DNA of 64,000 nt from Paenibacillus pasadenensis DSM 19293 (GCF_000422485.1 NZ_AULW01000016.1:124001-188000); one strand, 5' to 3'. Positions 41,557-53,400 are shown, counted from the first letter of the stretch. Notes: a model not told the origin generated them from the sequence alone. A program made the numbers and translations.

Positions 41557-44520
41557 GTGAAAGTAGAAGGTACATTTCTAGAACGTTTATATGATGCAAT
41601 CCGTAAAGAGCCTTTTCGCCGCAAAATTGTTATTGCTCCTTCCTACGTCGAAGGACAGTCCTGGCTTATGCGAATATGCCGGGAATTAGGGCCGGTTATG
41701 AACGTGGAGGTCCAAACGGTTCAATCCTTTGTAAGAAGTCAGGTTCAGTTCTTCCTGTATAAACAAGGGATGACATTAATCGGGGAGCAGCGTTCATTCT
41801 GGATTATCCATGATGTCATGGAACAAATGGCTTCCGAGCCGGATTCCTACATCTCCATGGATCAAGTAAAGCCCGGTATTGCCATGCATGTTCACCAAGC
41901 CATTATGGATTTACGCCGTGCCGGGGTGAAAGCAGAAGAACTGCGAAGCGATCAATTTTTGAGCCAGCAAAAAGGCATCTATGTCAGAAAGGTGCTGTCA
42001 GCGTATGAGCGCTTTCTGAATCAGCGGAGCTGGACCGATTTCCCCGGCCTTTTGTCGCATTTACCAACCCAATTGCCGGAAAACGTGGAGCTTATTCTGC
42101 CAGACCCTATGCCGCTTTCACCGGTTTCCGCTCGAATGTTGGAGCGGTTGTCAAACGGACGGATGACGAGGATTATAGCGGTTTCTTCCTTCACTGACGT
42201 CCAATCCACAATGCCGTTCGGAGAGGTTCAGTTCTATCATGCGACCGGAAGGCTGGCGGAGGTTCGCGAAGCATTGAGACGAATCATTCAGTGTAGGATT
42301 CCATTGGATGAAGTAGAGATGATCGTCCCGGATGAAGAATATGCGTTGGTTATTTCGACCATGTGTGCTTCTTTCGGTCTTCCCTCTTCCTTTGCAGACG
42401 GGCTGCCTGTGATTACATCCGGAATGGGAAGAGCCGCACATTTTCTGCTGAACTGGTTGGAGTCCGGTTATCAGGTGCGGCAGCTCGTATTGATGCTGCA
42501 GCAGCAATTGATCACGTTCTCCGATCGTGACCAAAGAATAACGAATGCAGATTGTATTCGAGCCCTGGAGAAAAGCGGAATCGGCTGGGGGAAAGAACGG
42601 TATATCAAGTTGCTGGTGGCAGGGCATGTTCGGTCCCAAGGGGATTCAGATGAAAAACCCGAAGAATGGGAGCGGACGGAACAACAACAGCGGGATGACG
42701 AGATCAAGAAGCATCTGACAAACCTCCTGGGAGAATTGTTTCCTGACGAAGCGGCGCTCTCCTCTCCTAAGGGAATCTGGGGATGGCTAGTTAACATCTT
42801 GGATCGATTTGGTGTATGCGGAACGGAAGAGGATGCGATCGTCCTGCAAGAAATGAAAGGTATCGCTAAAGAACTGCAGGAATGTCCTGTTCCGGACTCG
42901 ATGCCGTTTCAGCAAATGTTCTTGTATGCCCGAGACATGCTGCAGGAACTTCGAGTCGGGGTGCAACGGTTACCCAAGCCCGGATTCCTGTACATATCGA
43001 GTTTGTCGAACGGGGGGAACAGCGGGAGAAAACAGACGTTTCTTCTCGGGATGGATGAACATTCGTGGTCCGGGAATATCAGGCAAAATCCCATGCTTCT
43101 CGATGAAGAGTGCAGACGGATCGGTGCCGGGCTTCAAACAGCCGTGCAGAGACAAAGAGATCGGCAACGCCTTCGTGATGGTCGGCTTGGGATGATAAGC
43201 GGCAATATCACATTTAGCTTCTCGTCGTATGACTTGGCAGAAGGAGCGACAGCAAGCCCGGCTTTTCAACTTCTTCAGGTATTCCGAAAAGTATCCGGAG
43301 AAACGAATGCGGACTATGAGATGTTGCACCGAAGCTTAGGCGAACCTGTCGGGTATTTGGATGTAGAACAGCCATCCTCTACTGAGCTAAATGGACTGCC
43401 ATTAGACGGCTCTCATTATGTCTTCCGACAAATCCATGCGAATGTAAACCTTATGAGGGACCGGCAATCCTTCATCGAATCGGTCTATCCTTCGCTTCGT
43501 CAAGGCAGACTTGCACTCGAGGCGCGTGGCAGCTCGCAAGTGACGGAGCATGACGGATATATAGCGGGGGATGAATGGACTGATTATTGGAAAGGCCGAG
43601 ACGAACGGACGCTTAGCGCAAGTCAATTGGAGAAGTACGCGGAATGTCCGATGCGGTACTTTTTCCAATATGTGCTCAGGATTCGCGTGAAAGATCAGGT
43701 GACTTTTGATCGTACCTCCTGGCTGAAGCCGAATGAAAGAGGCTCGCTGCTGCACGAGGTTTATCGTCGTTATATGACGGAAGTCAGCGCAAGTAAAGTC
43801 ATGCCTATTACACACGATCATGCCCGTTTGCTTCGTATTGCTGAGGAGACGATTCTCTTGTATGCCGAGCGGATTCCGGCACCGAGCCCTCATGTGTTTG
43901 AGAGGGAACGGCAAGCGATGCTCCGGGATGTTGAAGTATTCTATCGCATGGAAGTGCAGGCTAAGACGGCTCCCCGGTTTTTCGAACAAGAGCTCATCGT
44001 GGACGGCCAGCCGTTGCACCTTGAGCTTGGCGAGGACATGGCGATTACGCTGCGCGGGATCGTCGACCGGATCGATCAAGTTGCGCCGCATCAATATCGA
44101 ATTATCGACTATAAGACCGGCAGTCCTCGGCCTTACAAGGAAAATGGCATGTTCGCAGGCGGCACGCAGCTGCAACATGCGCTTTACGCAATGGGGACGG
44201 AGCTTTGGATTCGGCAAACGGGTGTGGATTCTGATGCAAAAGTGCTTGAAGCGTCTTACGTCTTTCCAAGCGAACGGGGGCACGGGCAAGTGATTGCACG
44301 TTCGCAAACCGAACGGAATCGAGTCACCGCGGTGATCCGAGGAATCCTTTCGTCGATGGAACAGGGATTGTTTATTCCCGCTTCAAATCCTGCGGTCTGC
44401 CGATATTGCGACTATGCGGCTGTATGCGGAGAGCACGCAGAGATGATGGCCCATAAGCGAAAGGATGAAGCAAATTCGGAGCTGTTGCACACGCTGCTGG
44501 AGGTGGAGAACATTGAATGA
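41557..44520 (+). CDS. AddB-like PD-(D/E)XK nuclease/inactivated helicase
   Basis: 987 residues. It resembles AddB: a helicase-like body without a good Walker A, then a C-terminal RecB-type nuclease with LSASQLEKYAECPMRYFFQY, GSLLHEVYRRY, the catalytic set GIVDRIDQVAPHQYRIIDYKTG, and the cysteines CRYCDYAAVC, which with ECP form an AddB-type 4Fe-4S site. GTG 41557 behind AAGGAAGG. It is shorter than housekeeping AddB (about 1160) and is joined to an AddA-like gene and to a WYL regulator, so it is a defence paralogue, not the chromosomal recombination enzyme. Confidence 0.87.
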   Translation: MKVEGTFLERLYDAIRKEPFRRKIVIAPSYVEGQSWLMRICRELGPVMNVEVQTVQSFVRSQVQFFLYKQGMTLIGEQRSFWIIHDVMEQMASEPDSYISMDQVKPGIAMHVHQAIMDLRRAGVKAEELRSDQFLSQQKGIYVRKVLSAYERFLNQRSWTDFPGLLSHLPTQLPENVELILPDPMPLSPVSARMLERLSNGRMTRIIAVSSFTDVQSTMPFGEVQFYHATGRLAEVREALRRIIQCRIPLDEVEMIVPDEEYALVISTMCASFGLPSSFADGLPVITSGMGRAAHFLLNWLESGYQVRQLVLMLQQQLITFSDRDQRITNADCIRALEKSGIGWGKERYIKLLVAGHVRSQGDSDEKPEEWERTEQQQRDDEIKKHLTNLLGELFPDEAALSSPKGIWGWLVNILDRFGVCGTEEDAIVLQEMKGIAKELQECPVPDSMPFQQMFLYARDMLQELRVGVQRLPKPGFLYISSLSNGGNSGRKQTFLLGMDEHSWSGNIRQNPMLLDEECRRIGAGLQTAVQRQRDRQRLRDGRLGMISGNITFSFSSYDLAEGATASPAFQLLQVFRKVSGETNADYEMLHRSLGEPVGYLDVEQPSSTELNGLPLDGSHYVFRQIHANVNLMRDRQSFIESVYPSLRQGRLALEARGSSQVTEHDGYIAGDEWTDYWKGRDERTLSASQLEKYAECPMRYFFQYVLRIRVKDQVTFDRTSWLKPNERGSLLHEVYRRYMTEVSASKVMPITHDHARLLRIAEETILLYAERIPAPSPHVFERERQAMLRDVEVFYRMEVQAKTAPRFFEQELIVDGQPLHLELGEDMAITLRGIVDRIDQVAPHQYRIIDYKTGSPRPYKENGMFAGGTQLQHALYAMGTELWIRQTGVDSDAKVLEASYVFPSERGHGQVIARSQTERNRVTAVIRGILSSMEQGLFIPASNPAVCRYCDYAAVCGEHAEMMAHKRKDEANSELLHTLLEVENIE

Positions 44521-47500
44521 ACCATCCGATCAACAAGCTAGAAAGAGGATATTGGAGGAGCTGAACACGACCTTTCTGGTAGAAGCCGGTGCAGGCTCGG
44601 GAAAGACAACCAGCTTGGTCGGCAGATTGCTGGCACTCATCGAGTCCGGAACGGCGAAGATGGAGCATATTGCGGCGATCACCTTTACGAATAAAGCGGC
44701 GGATGAGATGAAGGAGCGTTTCCGCATTGCTTTAGAGCAGAAAACGGCTGATGTTGAAGGAGAAACTAGAGAACGAACGGAAGAAGCGTTGGCCAATCTG
44801 GACCAAATCTTCATTGGAACGATCCATGCGTTCTGTTCCTCCATGCTTCGCGAGCGACCGATTGAGGCCGGATTGGACCCTTCTTTCGAAGAAATGGATG
44901 ATGAAATGAATCGCGCGTTCCACGATCAATGCTGGGATGAATATCTGATTCAGCTGCAGGAGGAAGATAGTGAAGCACTTGCCTCCTTTGCCGAGGTGGG
45001 AATCGACGTCAGCATCCTGAAGAATGTCTATGATCGGGTATCCCTTTTTACGGATCTCCAAATCCCTTGCGAACCGGTTCATCGTCCTGATTTCAATCTC
45101 ATCCGGCTCTCCCTGCTTCCTATGATCGAAGAAGCCAACAGGTTTCTACCGACAGTTGAACCGGAAAAAGGGTGGGATAATCTTCAGGCAAAACTGCGAA
45201 CTGCTACTCGCATGCTGCGATTGACGGATGGACAGGACGATATGTTGATACTAACGCTTGCGAAGATGTTTGACTTCAAGCTGGATGTGAAGCAGTACAA
45301 ATGGACGGAAAAGAAGCAAGCCAAAGCCACCTCCGAACGTTTTCACGATTGGCAAATCACGGTCCTGTTCCCCTTCCTTCAATCGTGGCGGGAATATCTG
45401 TATCCCAAGGTCATTCAATTTGTCCTGCCTGCATTGGAGTATTGCAAAGAACGGCGATTGCAGGCAGGGAAGCTGAACTTTCAAGATCTTCTGATGTATG
45501 CATGCCGTCTGCTGCGTGATTACCCGGAGGTTCGCGCGTTTTTCGCCGGGCGCTACCAACGGCTAATGGTCGACGAATTTCAGGACACCGACCCGGTCCA
45601 AGCGGAAATGATGTTTCTCTTAACGGGTGCCGGCGATGATCCGAATGAACGGAATTGGCGGAAGCTTACGCCAAAGCCTGGCTCCTTGTTCGTCGTGGGC
45701 GACCCGAAACAGTCCATCTATCGTTTCCGCCGCGCGGATATTTCCATCTATAACGAGGTTAAATCGCGGATTCAAGCATGTGGAGATGTGCTTCACTTGA
45801 CCAGCAATTTCCGGTCCGTCGATGCGATCGGCGATTTTGTGAACGGGCAATTTGTCGGCAAGCTTCCCGTTCGGGAGACCGATGTTCAAGCCGCTTATGT
45901 CCGGATGGAAACGAATATACCGAATCCAAAGGGGAATAAGCGCGCGGGTCACGGGGTTTATGCACTCACTTACCCGAAAATTCCCGGAGGCAAGGAGGAA
46001 GTAGCGGCGGTTGACGCACGGCGTATTGCCGCATACATCGAGTGGGCTTGCCGTGATGGAAATTTGCACATTCAGGAGCGAGATGGTACATCTTGGGTAC
46101 TCAGAGAGGCACAGCCCAGCGATTTTCTTATATTGACAAGAACGAGACATTATTTGCATCTATACGCGGAAGAGCTGGAGAAAAGGGGCGTTGCCGCGGA
46201 AACCGTCGGAAGCTCCGCTCTATATCCCGAACTTCATACGCTGGGACAATTGGTCCTCTACCTGGCCGATCCGTTCGATCAAGTAGCGATGCTGAGTGTA
46301 TTGCGCGGACCACTATTCGGTGTTAGCGACAAGGAGCTGATTGCGTATCGTGCTCTAGGGAATGCGTGGTCGATCTATCGGCTGCCAGAGGAGTCATCCG
46401 AACAAGAGAATCGAGTTGCATCTGCATGCCGGAAACTTCGGGAATATGTTGGCTGGGTGAAAGAATTGCCTGCATGGGCAGCCTTGTACCGCCTTTTGGA
46501 GGATACCGGTCTCTTGCCTTATTCCACGATACAAGAGGCAGGGGCAAATCGATCGGGAACACTGCTTAAGATGTTGGAGCGATTGCAGCGTGACGCCATG
46601 CTCGCATCGGATTGGCATGAACTGGCGCATGCGATTTCGGCCATTCGGGAGAGCCAAGGTATGGAAAACGCCAGTCTCTACACAGGCAAAGGGCAATCGG
46701 TACGGATCATGAACGTGCATAAGGCAAAAGGGCTTGAAGCGCCAATCGTATTTCTAGCTTGTCCCTGTGGCGAAAAGGATCATAACGCTGACCAGTTTGT
46801 TGATCGTTCGGAGACAGAGGCCGCGGGCTATTTCCTGATCCAACAATCGAAAGGGTTTCAGAAAGAAACGATTGCCCAGCCGGTCGGCTGGGAAGCGATG
46901 AGCGTGCGGGAACGAGCCTTCATGCATGCGGAGCGGGATCGTCTTCTCTATGTCGCGGCGACAAGAGCAAAACAAATGTTGGTTGTCAGCCTCTACCCTG
47001 AGCAGCCGGCGAAATGCCCGTGGAGCTCGCTAATGGAGGGGATGGATCAAATCCGGGAGCTAGATGTTCCGGAAACGGATGTAGGGACTGAAGAGTGTGA
47101 TGAGGAGATGGAGCGAGATATCTCATCTATTGATTTGGGAGCATACTTGGCTCAGAGGGAGCAGGTGTTCCATCAGCTGCGCCAGCCTACTTACGCGGAA
47201 GCAACCGTTACCGGGCTGACGAAGAACTTGGCCGACACGCCGGAGTGGTCAGCCATTGGGAGGGGCCAATCATTCGGCAGTGTAATCCATAAGGGACTTG
47301 AGGCGGTCGGAAAAGGCCTTCCGATGAGTGAATTGCCTGCGTACGTTCAATATCTCTGCCAGTTCGAAGGGGTTGCAGAGGAGGATGCGGGAGATGCTCT
47401 GCCAACACTCCGGGAAGTGCTGGAAAGTGGACTCTGGCAACGTAGTCAGCAAGCTAAGCAACGGTTGTTTGAGATCCCGACCATGATGCATCAGAGAAAT

Positions 47501-47830
47501 GGGGAGGCAACGCCTTATCCCGCAACCGAGCAAAAGATGTTCGAAACAGCCGCCGCGGCATTGACGCAACAATCCAATAACGGCTTAAATCTCTTGGTGA
47601 AAGGTGTAATAGATTTCACCTTTGAAGAAGAGGATGGCTGGGTGATCGTCGACTTCAAGACCGATCAGCTTGACGAAGGCAAATTGCAGCAGTTTGTCCA
47701 TTTCTATGCGCCTCAAGTTCAGGCGTATGCTTTGGCTTGGTCTGAGACGTTCGGATATCGGGTGAAGGAAGCAGGATTATATTTTGTTAGTCTGCAGAAA
47801 TATGTCACATTAGGGCAGTCTGTTGTATAA
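44513..47830 (+). CDS. AddA-like UvrD-family helicase/nuclease
   Basis: 1105 residues. SF1A helicase: GAGSGKT at 26-32, TFTNKAADEMKER, GTIHAFCSSML, VDEFQDTDPVQ, GDPKQSIYRFRRAD, NVHKAKGLEAPIVFL and LLYVAATRAK; then a C-terminal nuclease GSVIHKGLE ... GVIDFTFEEEDGWVIVDFKTD. With its AddB-like partner it should unwind and cut linear DNA ends. TTG start 44513 overlaps the previous stop and follows GGAGGTGGAG. Ends 33 bases before hsdM; a TATAAT at its very end may start a separate hsd transcript. Confidence 0.9.
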   Translation: MNEPSDQQARKRILEELNTTFLVEAGAGSGKTTSLVGRLLALIESGTAKMEHIAAITFTNKAADEMKERFRIALEQKTADVEGETRERTEEALANLDQIFIGTIHAFCSSMLRERPIEAGLDPSFEEMDDEMNRAFHDQCWDEYLIQLQEEDSEALASFAEVGIDVSILKNVYDRVSLFTDLQIPCEPVHRPDFNLIRLSLLPMIEEANRFLPTVEPEKGWDNLQAKLRTATRMLRLTDGQDDMLILTLAKMFDFKLDVKQYKWTEKKQAKATSERFHDWQITVLFPFLQSWREYLYPKVIQFVLPALEYCKERRLQAGKLNFQDLLMYACRLLRDYPEVRAFFAGRYQRLMVDEFQDTDPVQAEMMFLLTGAGDDPNERNWRKLTPKPGSLFVVGDPKQSIYRFRRADISIYNEVKSRIQACGDVLHLTSNFRSVDAIGDFVNGQFVGKLPVRETDVQAAYVRMETNIPNPKGNKRAGHGVYALTYPKIPGGKEEVAAVDARRIAAYIEWACRDGNLHIQERDGTSWVLREAQPSDFLILTRTRHYLHLYAEELEKRGVAAETVGSSALYPELHTLGQLVLYLADPFDQVAMLSVLRGPLFGVSDKELIAYRALGNAWSIYRLPEESSEQENRVASACRKLREYVGWVKELPAWAALYRLLEDTGLLPYSTIQEAGANRSGTLLKMLERLQRDAMLASDWHELAHAISAIRESQGMENASLYTGKGQSVRIMNVHKAKGLEAPIVFLACPCGEKDHNADQFVDRSETEAAGYFLIQQSKGFQKETIAQPVGWEAMSVRERAFMHAERDRLLYVAATRAKQMLVVSLYPEQPAKCPWSSLMEGMDQIRELDVPETDVGTEECDEEMERDISSIDLGAYLAQREQVFHQLRQPTYAEATVTGLTKNLADTPEWSAIGRGQSFGSVIHKGLEAVGKGLPMSELPAYVQYLCQFEGVAEEDAGDALPTLREVLESGLWQRSQQAKQRLFEIPTMMHQRNGEATPYPATEQKMFETAAAALTQQSNNGLNLLVKGVIDFTFEEEDGWVIVDFKTDQLDEGKLQQFVHFYAPQVQAYALAWSETFGYRVKEAGLYFVSLQKYVTLGQSVV

Positions 47831-47863
47831 TTAGACAAGAATCTACATACAGAGGAGAACGTT

Positions 47864-49318
47864 ATGATTACAGGTGAATTAAGGCAAAAAGTAGACCGGA
47901 TTTGGGAGACATTTTGGACCGGCGGAATCACTAACCCATTAAGTGTGATCGAACAGTTTACATATTTGTTGTTCATTAAAGGACTGGACGAAGCGGAAAC
48001 GCGTAAGGAAAATGAATCCGTGCTGCTGTCGTTACCTTTTACCGAATTATTTCCAAGTGACAAGCAACACTTACGCTGGAGTCAATTTAAATTGTTCGAT
48101 CCTCAGCGGATGTATGATGTTGTCTCGAACGAAGTGTTTCCTTTCATCAAGACGCTTCACGGAGATAAGGATTCAGCCTATGCCAAATACATGGGTGATG
48201 CCATCTTTATGATCCCGACTCCGAATATGCTTGTACGCATTGTCGAAGGCATCGATACGATTGACATGAAGGATAGAGATACTAACGGGGATTTGTATGA
48301 GTATCTGCTATCCAAGGTAGCTACAGCTGGAACGAACGGACAGTTCCGGACTCCGAGACACATTATCGAAATGATGGTTGCTTTGATGAAGCCGACTCCG
48401 GAAGATATCATTTGTGACCCGGCAGCAGGATCGGCGGGTTTTCTGGTTGCTGCAGGAGAATACTTGCGTGACCATCATGCCGATCTATTTCTGATTCAGG
48501 GTTTGAAGGAGCATTTCAACAATCATATGTTCTACGGTTTCGATATGGACCGTACGATGTTGCGCATCGGGGCCATGAATATGCTGCTTCATGGAGTGGA
48601 TAACCCGAATATCGAATATCGCGATTCCCTGAATGAAAATAATACCGACAAAGACAAATATACGCTAATTTTAGCCAATCCGCCGTTTAAAGGGTCGCTT
48701 GATGCGGATGCGGTAGCAGCGGACTTATTGCGTGTGACCCGCACAAAAAAGACGGAGTTGCTGTTCCTTGCTCTGTTCCTACGTATGCTCAAAGTTGGGG
48801 GACGCTGCGCTTCCATTGTACCGGACGGTGTTTTATTCGGGAACAGTACGGCTCATAAAGATATTCGTAAGGAAATTGTTGAGAATCACAAACTTGAAGC
48901 AATTATTTCAATGCCAAGCGGGGTTTTCAAGCCGTATGCTGGGGTTTCGACAGCTATTATGATCTTTACCAAAACAGGTGCAGGCGGGACAGATCACGTT
49001 TGGTTCTATGACATGAAGGCGGATGGTTACTCGCTAGATGATAAGCGGAATCCGATTGAGGCGAATGATATCCCCGATATTGTTGGGCGTTTTGGTAATT
49101 GGGATGCAGAGAAAGAGCGTAAACGCACGGAGAAATCGTTCCTGGTTCCGGTCGATGAGATTCGCTCCAATGCCTATGATCTCAGTATTAATCGCTACAA
49201 GGCAACAGAGTATGAGGAAGTTCAGTACGAGGACCCGAAAGCTATTCTGGCTTCGATCAAGCAACTAGAGGAAGAAATCGTTGAAGGTCTCGAGGAACTG
49301 GAGGCGCTGCTAGGGTGA
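47864..49318 (+). CDS. hsdM: Type I restriction-modification DNA methyltransferase
   Basis: 484 residues. HsdM N-terminal helical domain, then the N6-adenine methyltransferase: GQFRTPRHIIEMMV, SAM site DPAAGSAGFLVAAGEYL, FYGFDMDRTMLRIGAMNML, and the catalytic ANPPF (about residues 269-273). Methylates adenine in the target set by HsdS. GAGGAGA precedes the ATG. The stop overlaps the hsdS start (GTGA). Confidence 0.96.
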   Translation: MITGELRQKVDRIWETFWTGGITNPLSVIEQFTYLLFIKGLDEAETRKENESVLLSLPFTELFPSDKQHLRWSQFKLFDPQRMYDVVSNEVFPFIKTLHGDKDSAYAKYMGDAIFMIPTPNMLVRIVEGIDTIDMKDRDTNGDLYEYLLSKVATAGTNGQFRTPRHIIEMMVALMKPTPEDIICDPAAGSAGFLVAAGEYLRDHHADLFLIQGLKEHFNNHMFYGFDMDRTMLRIGAMNMLLHGVDNPNIEYRDSLNENNTDKDKYTLILANPPFKGSLDADAVAADLLRVTRTKKTELLFLALFLRMLKVGGRCASIVPDGVLFGNSTAHKDIRKEIVENHKLEAIISMPSGVFKPYAGVSTAIMIFTKTGAGGTDHVWFYDMKADGYSLDDKRNPIEANDIPDIVGRFGNWDAEKERKRTEKSFLVPVDEIRSNAYDLSINRYKATEYEEVQYEDPKAILASIKQLEEEIVEGLEELEALLG

Positions 49319-50481
49319 GAGTTAGAAGGATTGGAGATTTATTTACAATTGCTAAAGGAAAAAAATATGAAGATACTCAAGCAAATGCTGCGAACGAGAT
49401 GGTTCGTTATATACAGATTGAAGACCTACGAAATGACAACAACATTAAAATGGTAAACAAAATTGATAATGGCGTATACGTAACAAGTAATGATGTATTG
49501 ATTGCATGGGACGGCGCCAATGCGGGAACAGTTGGCTATAATCTCACGGGAATTATAGGCAGTACATTAGCTGTATTAAGACCACGGGATTCCGATAATT
49601 ATATTCCATATATAGCAATGTTTCTTCGATCAAAGAGTTCTTATCTAAGAGATAATTGCACTGGGGCAACAATTCCGCATATTCATAAGAAAGTTTTAGA
49701 AGATATTGAAGTCCCGTTACCTTCGTATGATCGACAAAAAGAAATTGCATATTTACTAGATAAAGCCCAAGCTTTAATCGACAAACGCAAACAAGCAATA
49801 GCCAAGTTTGACGAATTGGTTCAAGCTGTGTTTTTGGATATGTTTGGTGATCCAACAATAAATCAAATGGGTTATCCAATAGGTATAATAAGAGACTTAA
49901 TTATTGAAGCTAAGTACGGAACTAGTAAAAAAGCTAATGAAGGTACGGGTCAATTTCCGTACTTGCGTATGAATAACATTACTTATCAAGGTTATATGGA
50001 CTATAGTAATCTTAAATATATTGATTTGGACGATAAAGAACAGGAAAAGTATCTGGTACAAAGAGGCGATCTACTGTTTAACCGTACAAATAGTAAAGAA
50101 TTAGTTGGAAAAACGGCCGTTTTTGATAGTGATGAAAAAATGGCTATAGCCGGTTATATAGTTCGAGTAAAGACAAATGACGCAGGCAATCCTTACTTTA
50201 TTTCAGGTTACTTAAATTCAAAGCATGGTAAGAAAGTGTTACAAGAAATGTGTAAAAATATCATTGGGATGGCCAATATTAACGCGCAGGAATTGCAGAA
50301 CATCACTATTTTAATTCCGCCAAGGGAACTGCAAGATAGTTATGAAAGAAAGGTTAAAGCAATCCTTGAAGAAAAGAAAAAACACCTTACGCAACTCCAA
50401 CACCTAGAATCCAACTTCCAAGCACTACTTCAAAAAGCTTTTAAGGGCGAATTGAAAGTGAAGGACGGTGTAGAGGTCTAG
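49315..50481 (+). CDS. hsdS: Type I restriction specificity subunit
   Basis: 388 residues. Two target-recognition domains with conserved helical spacers: RRIGDLFTIAKG to VPLPSYDRQKEIAYLLDKAQALIDKR, and IIRDLIIEAKYGTS to IPPRELQDSYERKVKAILEE. The first domain is short. Sequence is more AT-rich than hsdM and hsdR, common for specificity genes that are exchanged. GTG start overlapping hsdM. Confidence 0.93.
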   Translation: MRVRRIGDLFTIAKGKKYEDTQANAANEMVRYIQIEDLRNDNNIKMVNKIDNGVYVTSNDVLIAWDGANAGTVGYNLTGIIGSTLAVLRPRDSDNYIPYIAMFLRSKSSYLRDNCTGATIPHIHKKVLEDIEVPLPSYDRQKEIAYLLDKAQALIDKRKQAIAKFDELVQAVFLDMFGDPTINQMGYPIGIIRDLIIEAKYGTSKKANEGTGQFPYLRMNNITYQGYMDYSNLKYIDLDDKEQEKYLVQRGDLLFNRTNSKELVGKTAVFDSDEKMAIAGYIVRVKTNDAGNPYFISGYLNSKHGKKVLQEMCKNIIGMANINAQELQNITILIPPRELQDSYERKVKAILEEKKKHLTQLQHLESNFQALLQKAFKGELKVKDGVEV

Positions 50482-53400
50482 ATGAGCGATGTACAATTAT
50501 CAAATTTTGGATTTCTCAGTGCAAATAAAACATATGCCAGCTTTGCAGGTGCATGTGTAGAGGCGGAGAAAGCATTGGTTGTCAGTCCGGCGACCAGTGC
50601 TATCCTGTGCAGACGGGCTTTGGAGCTTGCTGTAAAATGGCTGTTTACCTATGATAGCGACTTGAAGGTTCCCTATCAAGACAATCTGTCAAGCTTGATT
50701 CACGATGTAACTTTTCTCCGCGTAATCGATCAATCCATGTTACCTCAGCTGAAATATATCACGAAGCTAGGCAATGCCGCTGTACATTCGAATGCGACGA
50801 TCAGCCGCGGCGAAGCAATTCTGTCACTTCGTAACCTGCATAACTTTATCTGCTGGATTGATTATTGCTATTCGGTCGAGTATACCGCGAGAAGCTTTGA
50901 TGAACAACTCCTGTTGGAAGAGAACAAGCGCCAAGAGAAAGTGAGACCTCAGGAACTCCAGGACTTATACGACCGTTTAGGTTCAAAGGACCGTAAGCTG
51001 GAAGATCTGATTAAAGAAAACGAAGAGCTTCGGAAGCTGCTGACAGAACGCAAAGCACAGAATACCCTTGAGTATGACTTTGCGCCGGATCAAATCAGTG
51101 AATATGAGACCCGCAAACGTTATATTGATCTCGAGCTAAAGCTTGCAGGATGGACATTCCGGCAAAATGTATTGGAAGAGTTTGAAGTCCAAGGTATGCC
51201 AAACGGACAAGGGATCGGTTATGCCGACTATGTGTTATTCGGTGAGAACGGGAAGCCCCTTGCCGTTGTGGAAGCGAAACGAACAAGTTCTGATCCCAAT
51301 ATAGGTAAGCAGCAAGCAAAGCTTTATGCGGATTGTTTGGAGCAAAGGTACGGACAGCGTCCGGTCATTTATTATACGAACGGTTTTATAACGAACTTCT
51401 GGGATGATCTTTACTATGCCAGTCGGCAAGTATCCGGGTTCGCCAGTCAGGATGAGCTGCAGCTTCTCGTGAACCGGCGCTCGATCCGAAGGCCGCTGCA
51501 GGATGTACAAATCAACAACTCCATTGTAAATCGTCCTTATCAGCATGAAGCAGTCCTCTCGGTTTGTGATGCATTAAACAAAGGACAGAGGACCGCTTTA
51601 CTTGTCATGGCGACAGGCAGCGGTAAAACACGTACCGCGAGTGCTATTGTTGATGTGCTTAGCCGATATAACTGGGTGAAGAATGTGTTGTTTCTTGCTG
51701 ATCGTACAACGCTTGTTCGTCAAGCCAAAAACAGCTTCAGCCAGTATTTGCCCGATATGACACTATGCAACTTGCTGGACAGCAAGGATAATCCGGAAAC
51801 GGCGAGAATTGTTTTCTCTACGTACCCGACGATGATGAACGCAATCGATGAGGCCAAGCGAAAGGACGGCAAAAAGCTGTTTACGGTTGGTCATTTTGAC
51901 TTGATTATCATCGATGAATCGCATCGAAGCGTCTATAAGAAATATAAGGCCATATTCGATTACTTTGATGCCATACTCTTAGGGTTGACAGCAACTCCTA
52001 AAGATGAAGTTGACAAAAATACATACGACGTGTTCCGTCTGGAAAATGGTGTTCCGACTTTTGCCTACGAACTAGAGCAAGCAGTCAAGGAAGGACATTT
52101 GGTGGATTACCGTACCGTGGAAACAACGACCAAGATTATGGACGATGGCATCCGCTACGATGATCTGTCCGATGAGGAAAAAGAGCAATACGAAGAATTG
52201 CTTTTGGAGGATGAAGAAGAGGAACCGCGGGATATTGACAGTGCAGCGATCAATGAGTGGTTGTTCAACCAGGATACCATAGACCGGGTGCTGCAGTTAG
52301 TTATGGAGCGGGGTCTGAAGGTTGAAGGCGGAGACAAGCTGGGCAAGACCATCATTTTTGCCAAAAACCACCGGCACGCTGTTGCGATCGTGGAGCGATT
52401 CGATAGCCTGTATCCGACATTGAAGGGGCATTTTGCACGGGTCATTGATATCAAAACGAATTATTATCAATCCTTGATTGATGATTTTTCCATATGGAGC
52501 AAGCTTCCTCAAATTGCTGTTTCTGTAGATATGCTGGATACGGGCGTAGACATCCCTGAGGTTGTCAATTTGGTATTTTTCAAGAAAGTACGCTCGAAGT
52601 CAAAGTTTTGGCAGATGGTTGGTCGTGGGACACGGTTATGTAAAGATCTTCATGGTATTGGTGAGGACAAAAGGGAATTCTTGATCTTTGATTTTTGTCG
52701 CAACTTTGAGTTTTTTCGGGCAAATCCAAAAGGGAAGGATACCAATATTACCGAGACTTTATCGGAGAAATTGTTCAATGTTCGTACCCAGATTGTACGT
52801 GAACTTCAGCAACTGCGTTATCAAGAACCGGAGTATATCGCCCATCGCACGGACTTGGTGAATCGGCTGAAGAATAGCGTGAACGCGTTGAATGAAGAAC
52901 ATTTTCGCATCAGGCAGCATATCCAATATGTCCATAAATATAAACAAGACGCTGCATGGCTTTCCCTAACCGATACCGATATGGGAGATTTGAAAGAGTA
53001 CATAGCTCCTCTTGTCGTTTCTATAGAGAATGACGAATTAGCAAAACGGTTTGACTATATGATGCTGATCATCGAATTGGCTAAGCTTCAGGGAACACAA
53101 TCGGTGAAACCAATTCGTAAAGTCATGGAAACGGCAGAAAAACTCTCCAAGTTGGGTACGATTCCTCAAATCGTCGCTCAGCGAGATGTAATAGAGAAAA
53201 TCCAAACGGCAGAGTTCTGGGAAGAAGCGGACATCTTCGAAATGGAGAAAGTACGTGAAGCTTTACGGGATCTTATTAAGTTCCTGGAACGGGAAACGCA
53301 GCAAATTTACTATACGAATTTCAAAGATGAATGGCTTGCTGTAGAGGAGAGCCGCGGCTTTTATAACACCAATGACCTGCAAAATTACCGCAAGAAGGTT

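Noticed and set aside
41557-47830. Housekeeping addAB operon
   Set aside because: Both proteins are shorter than chromosomal AddB/AddA, lie inside the sigK insertion and follow HIRAN and WYL genes; a defence paralogue is more likely.
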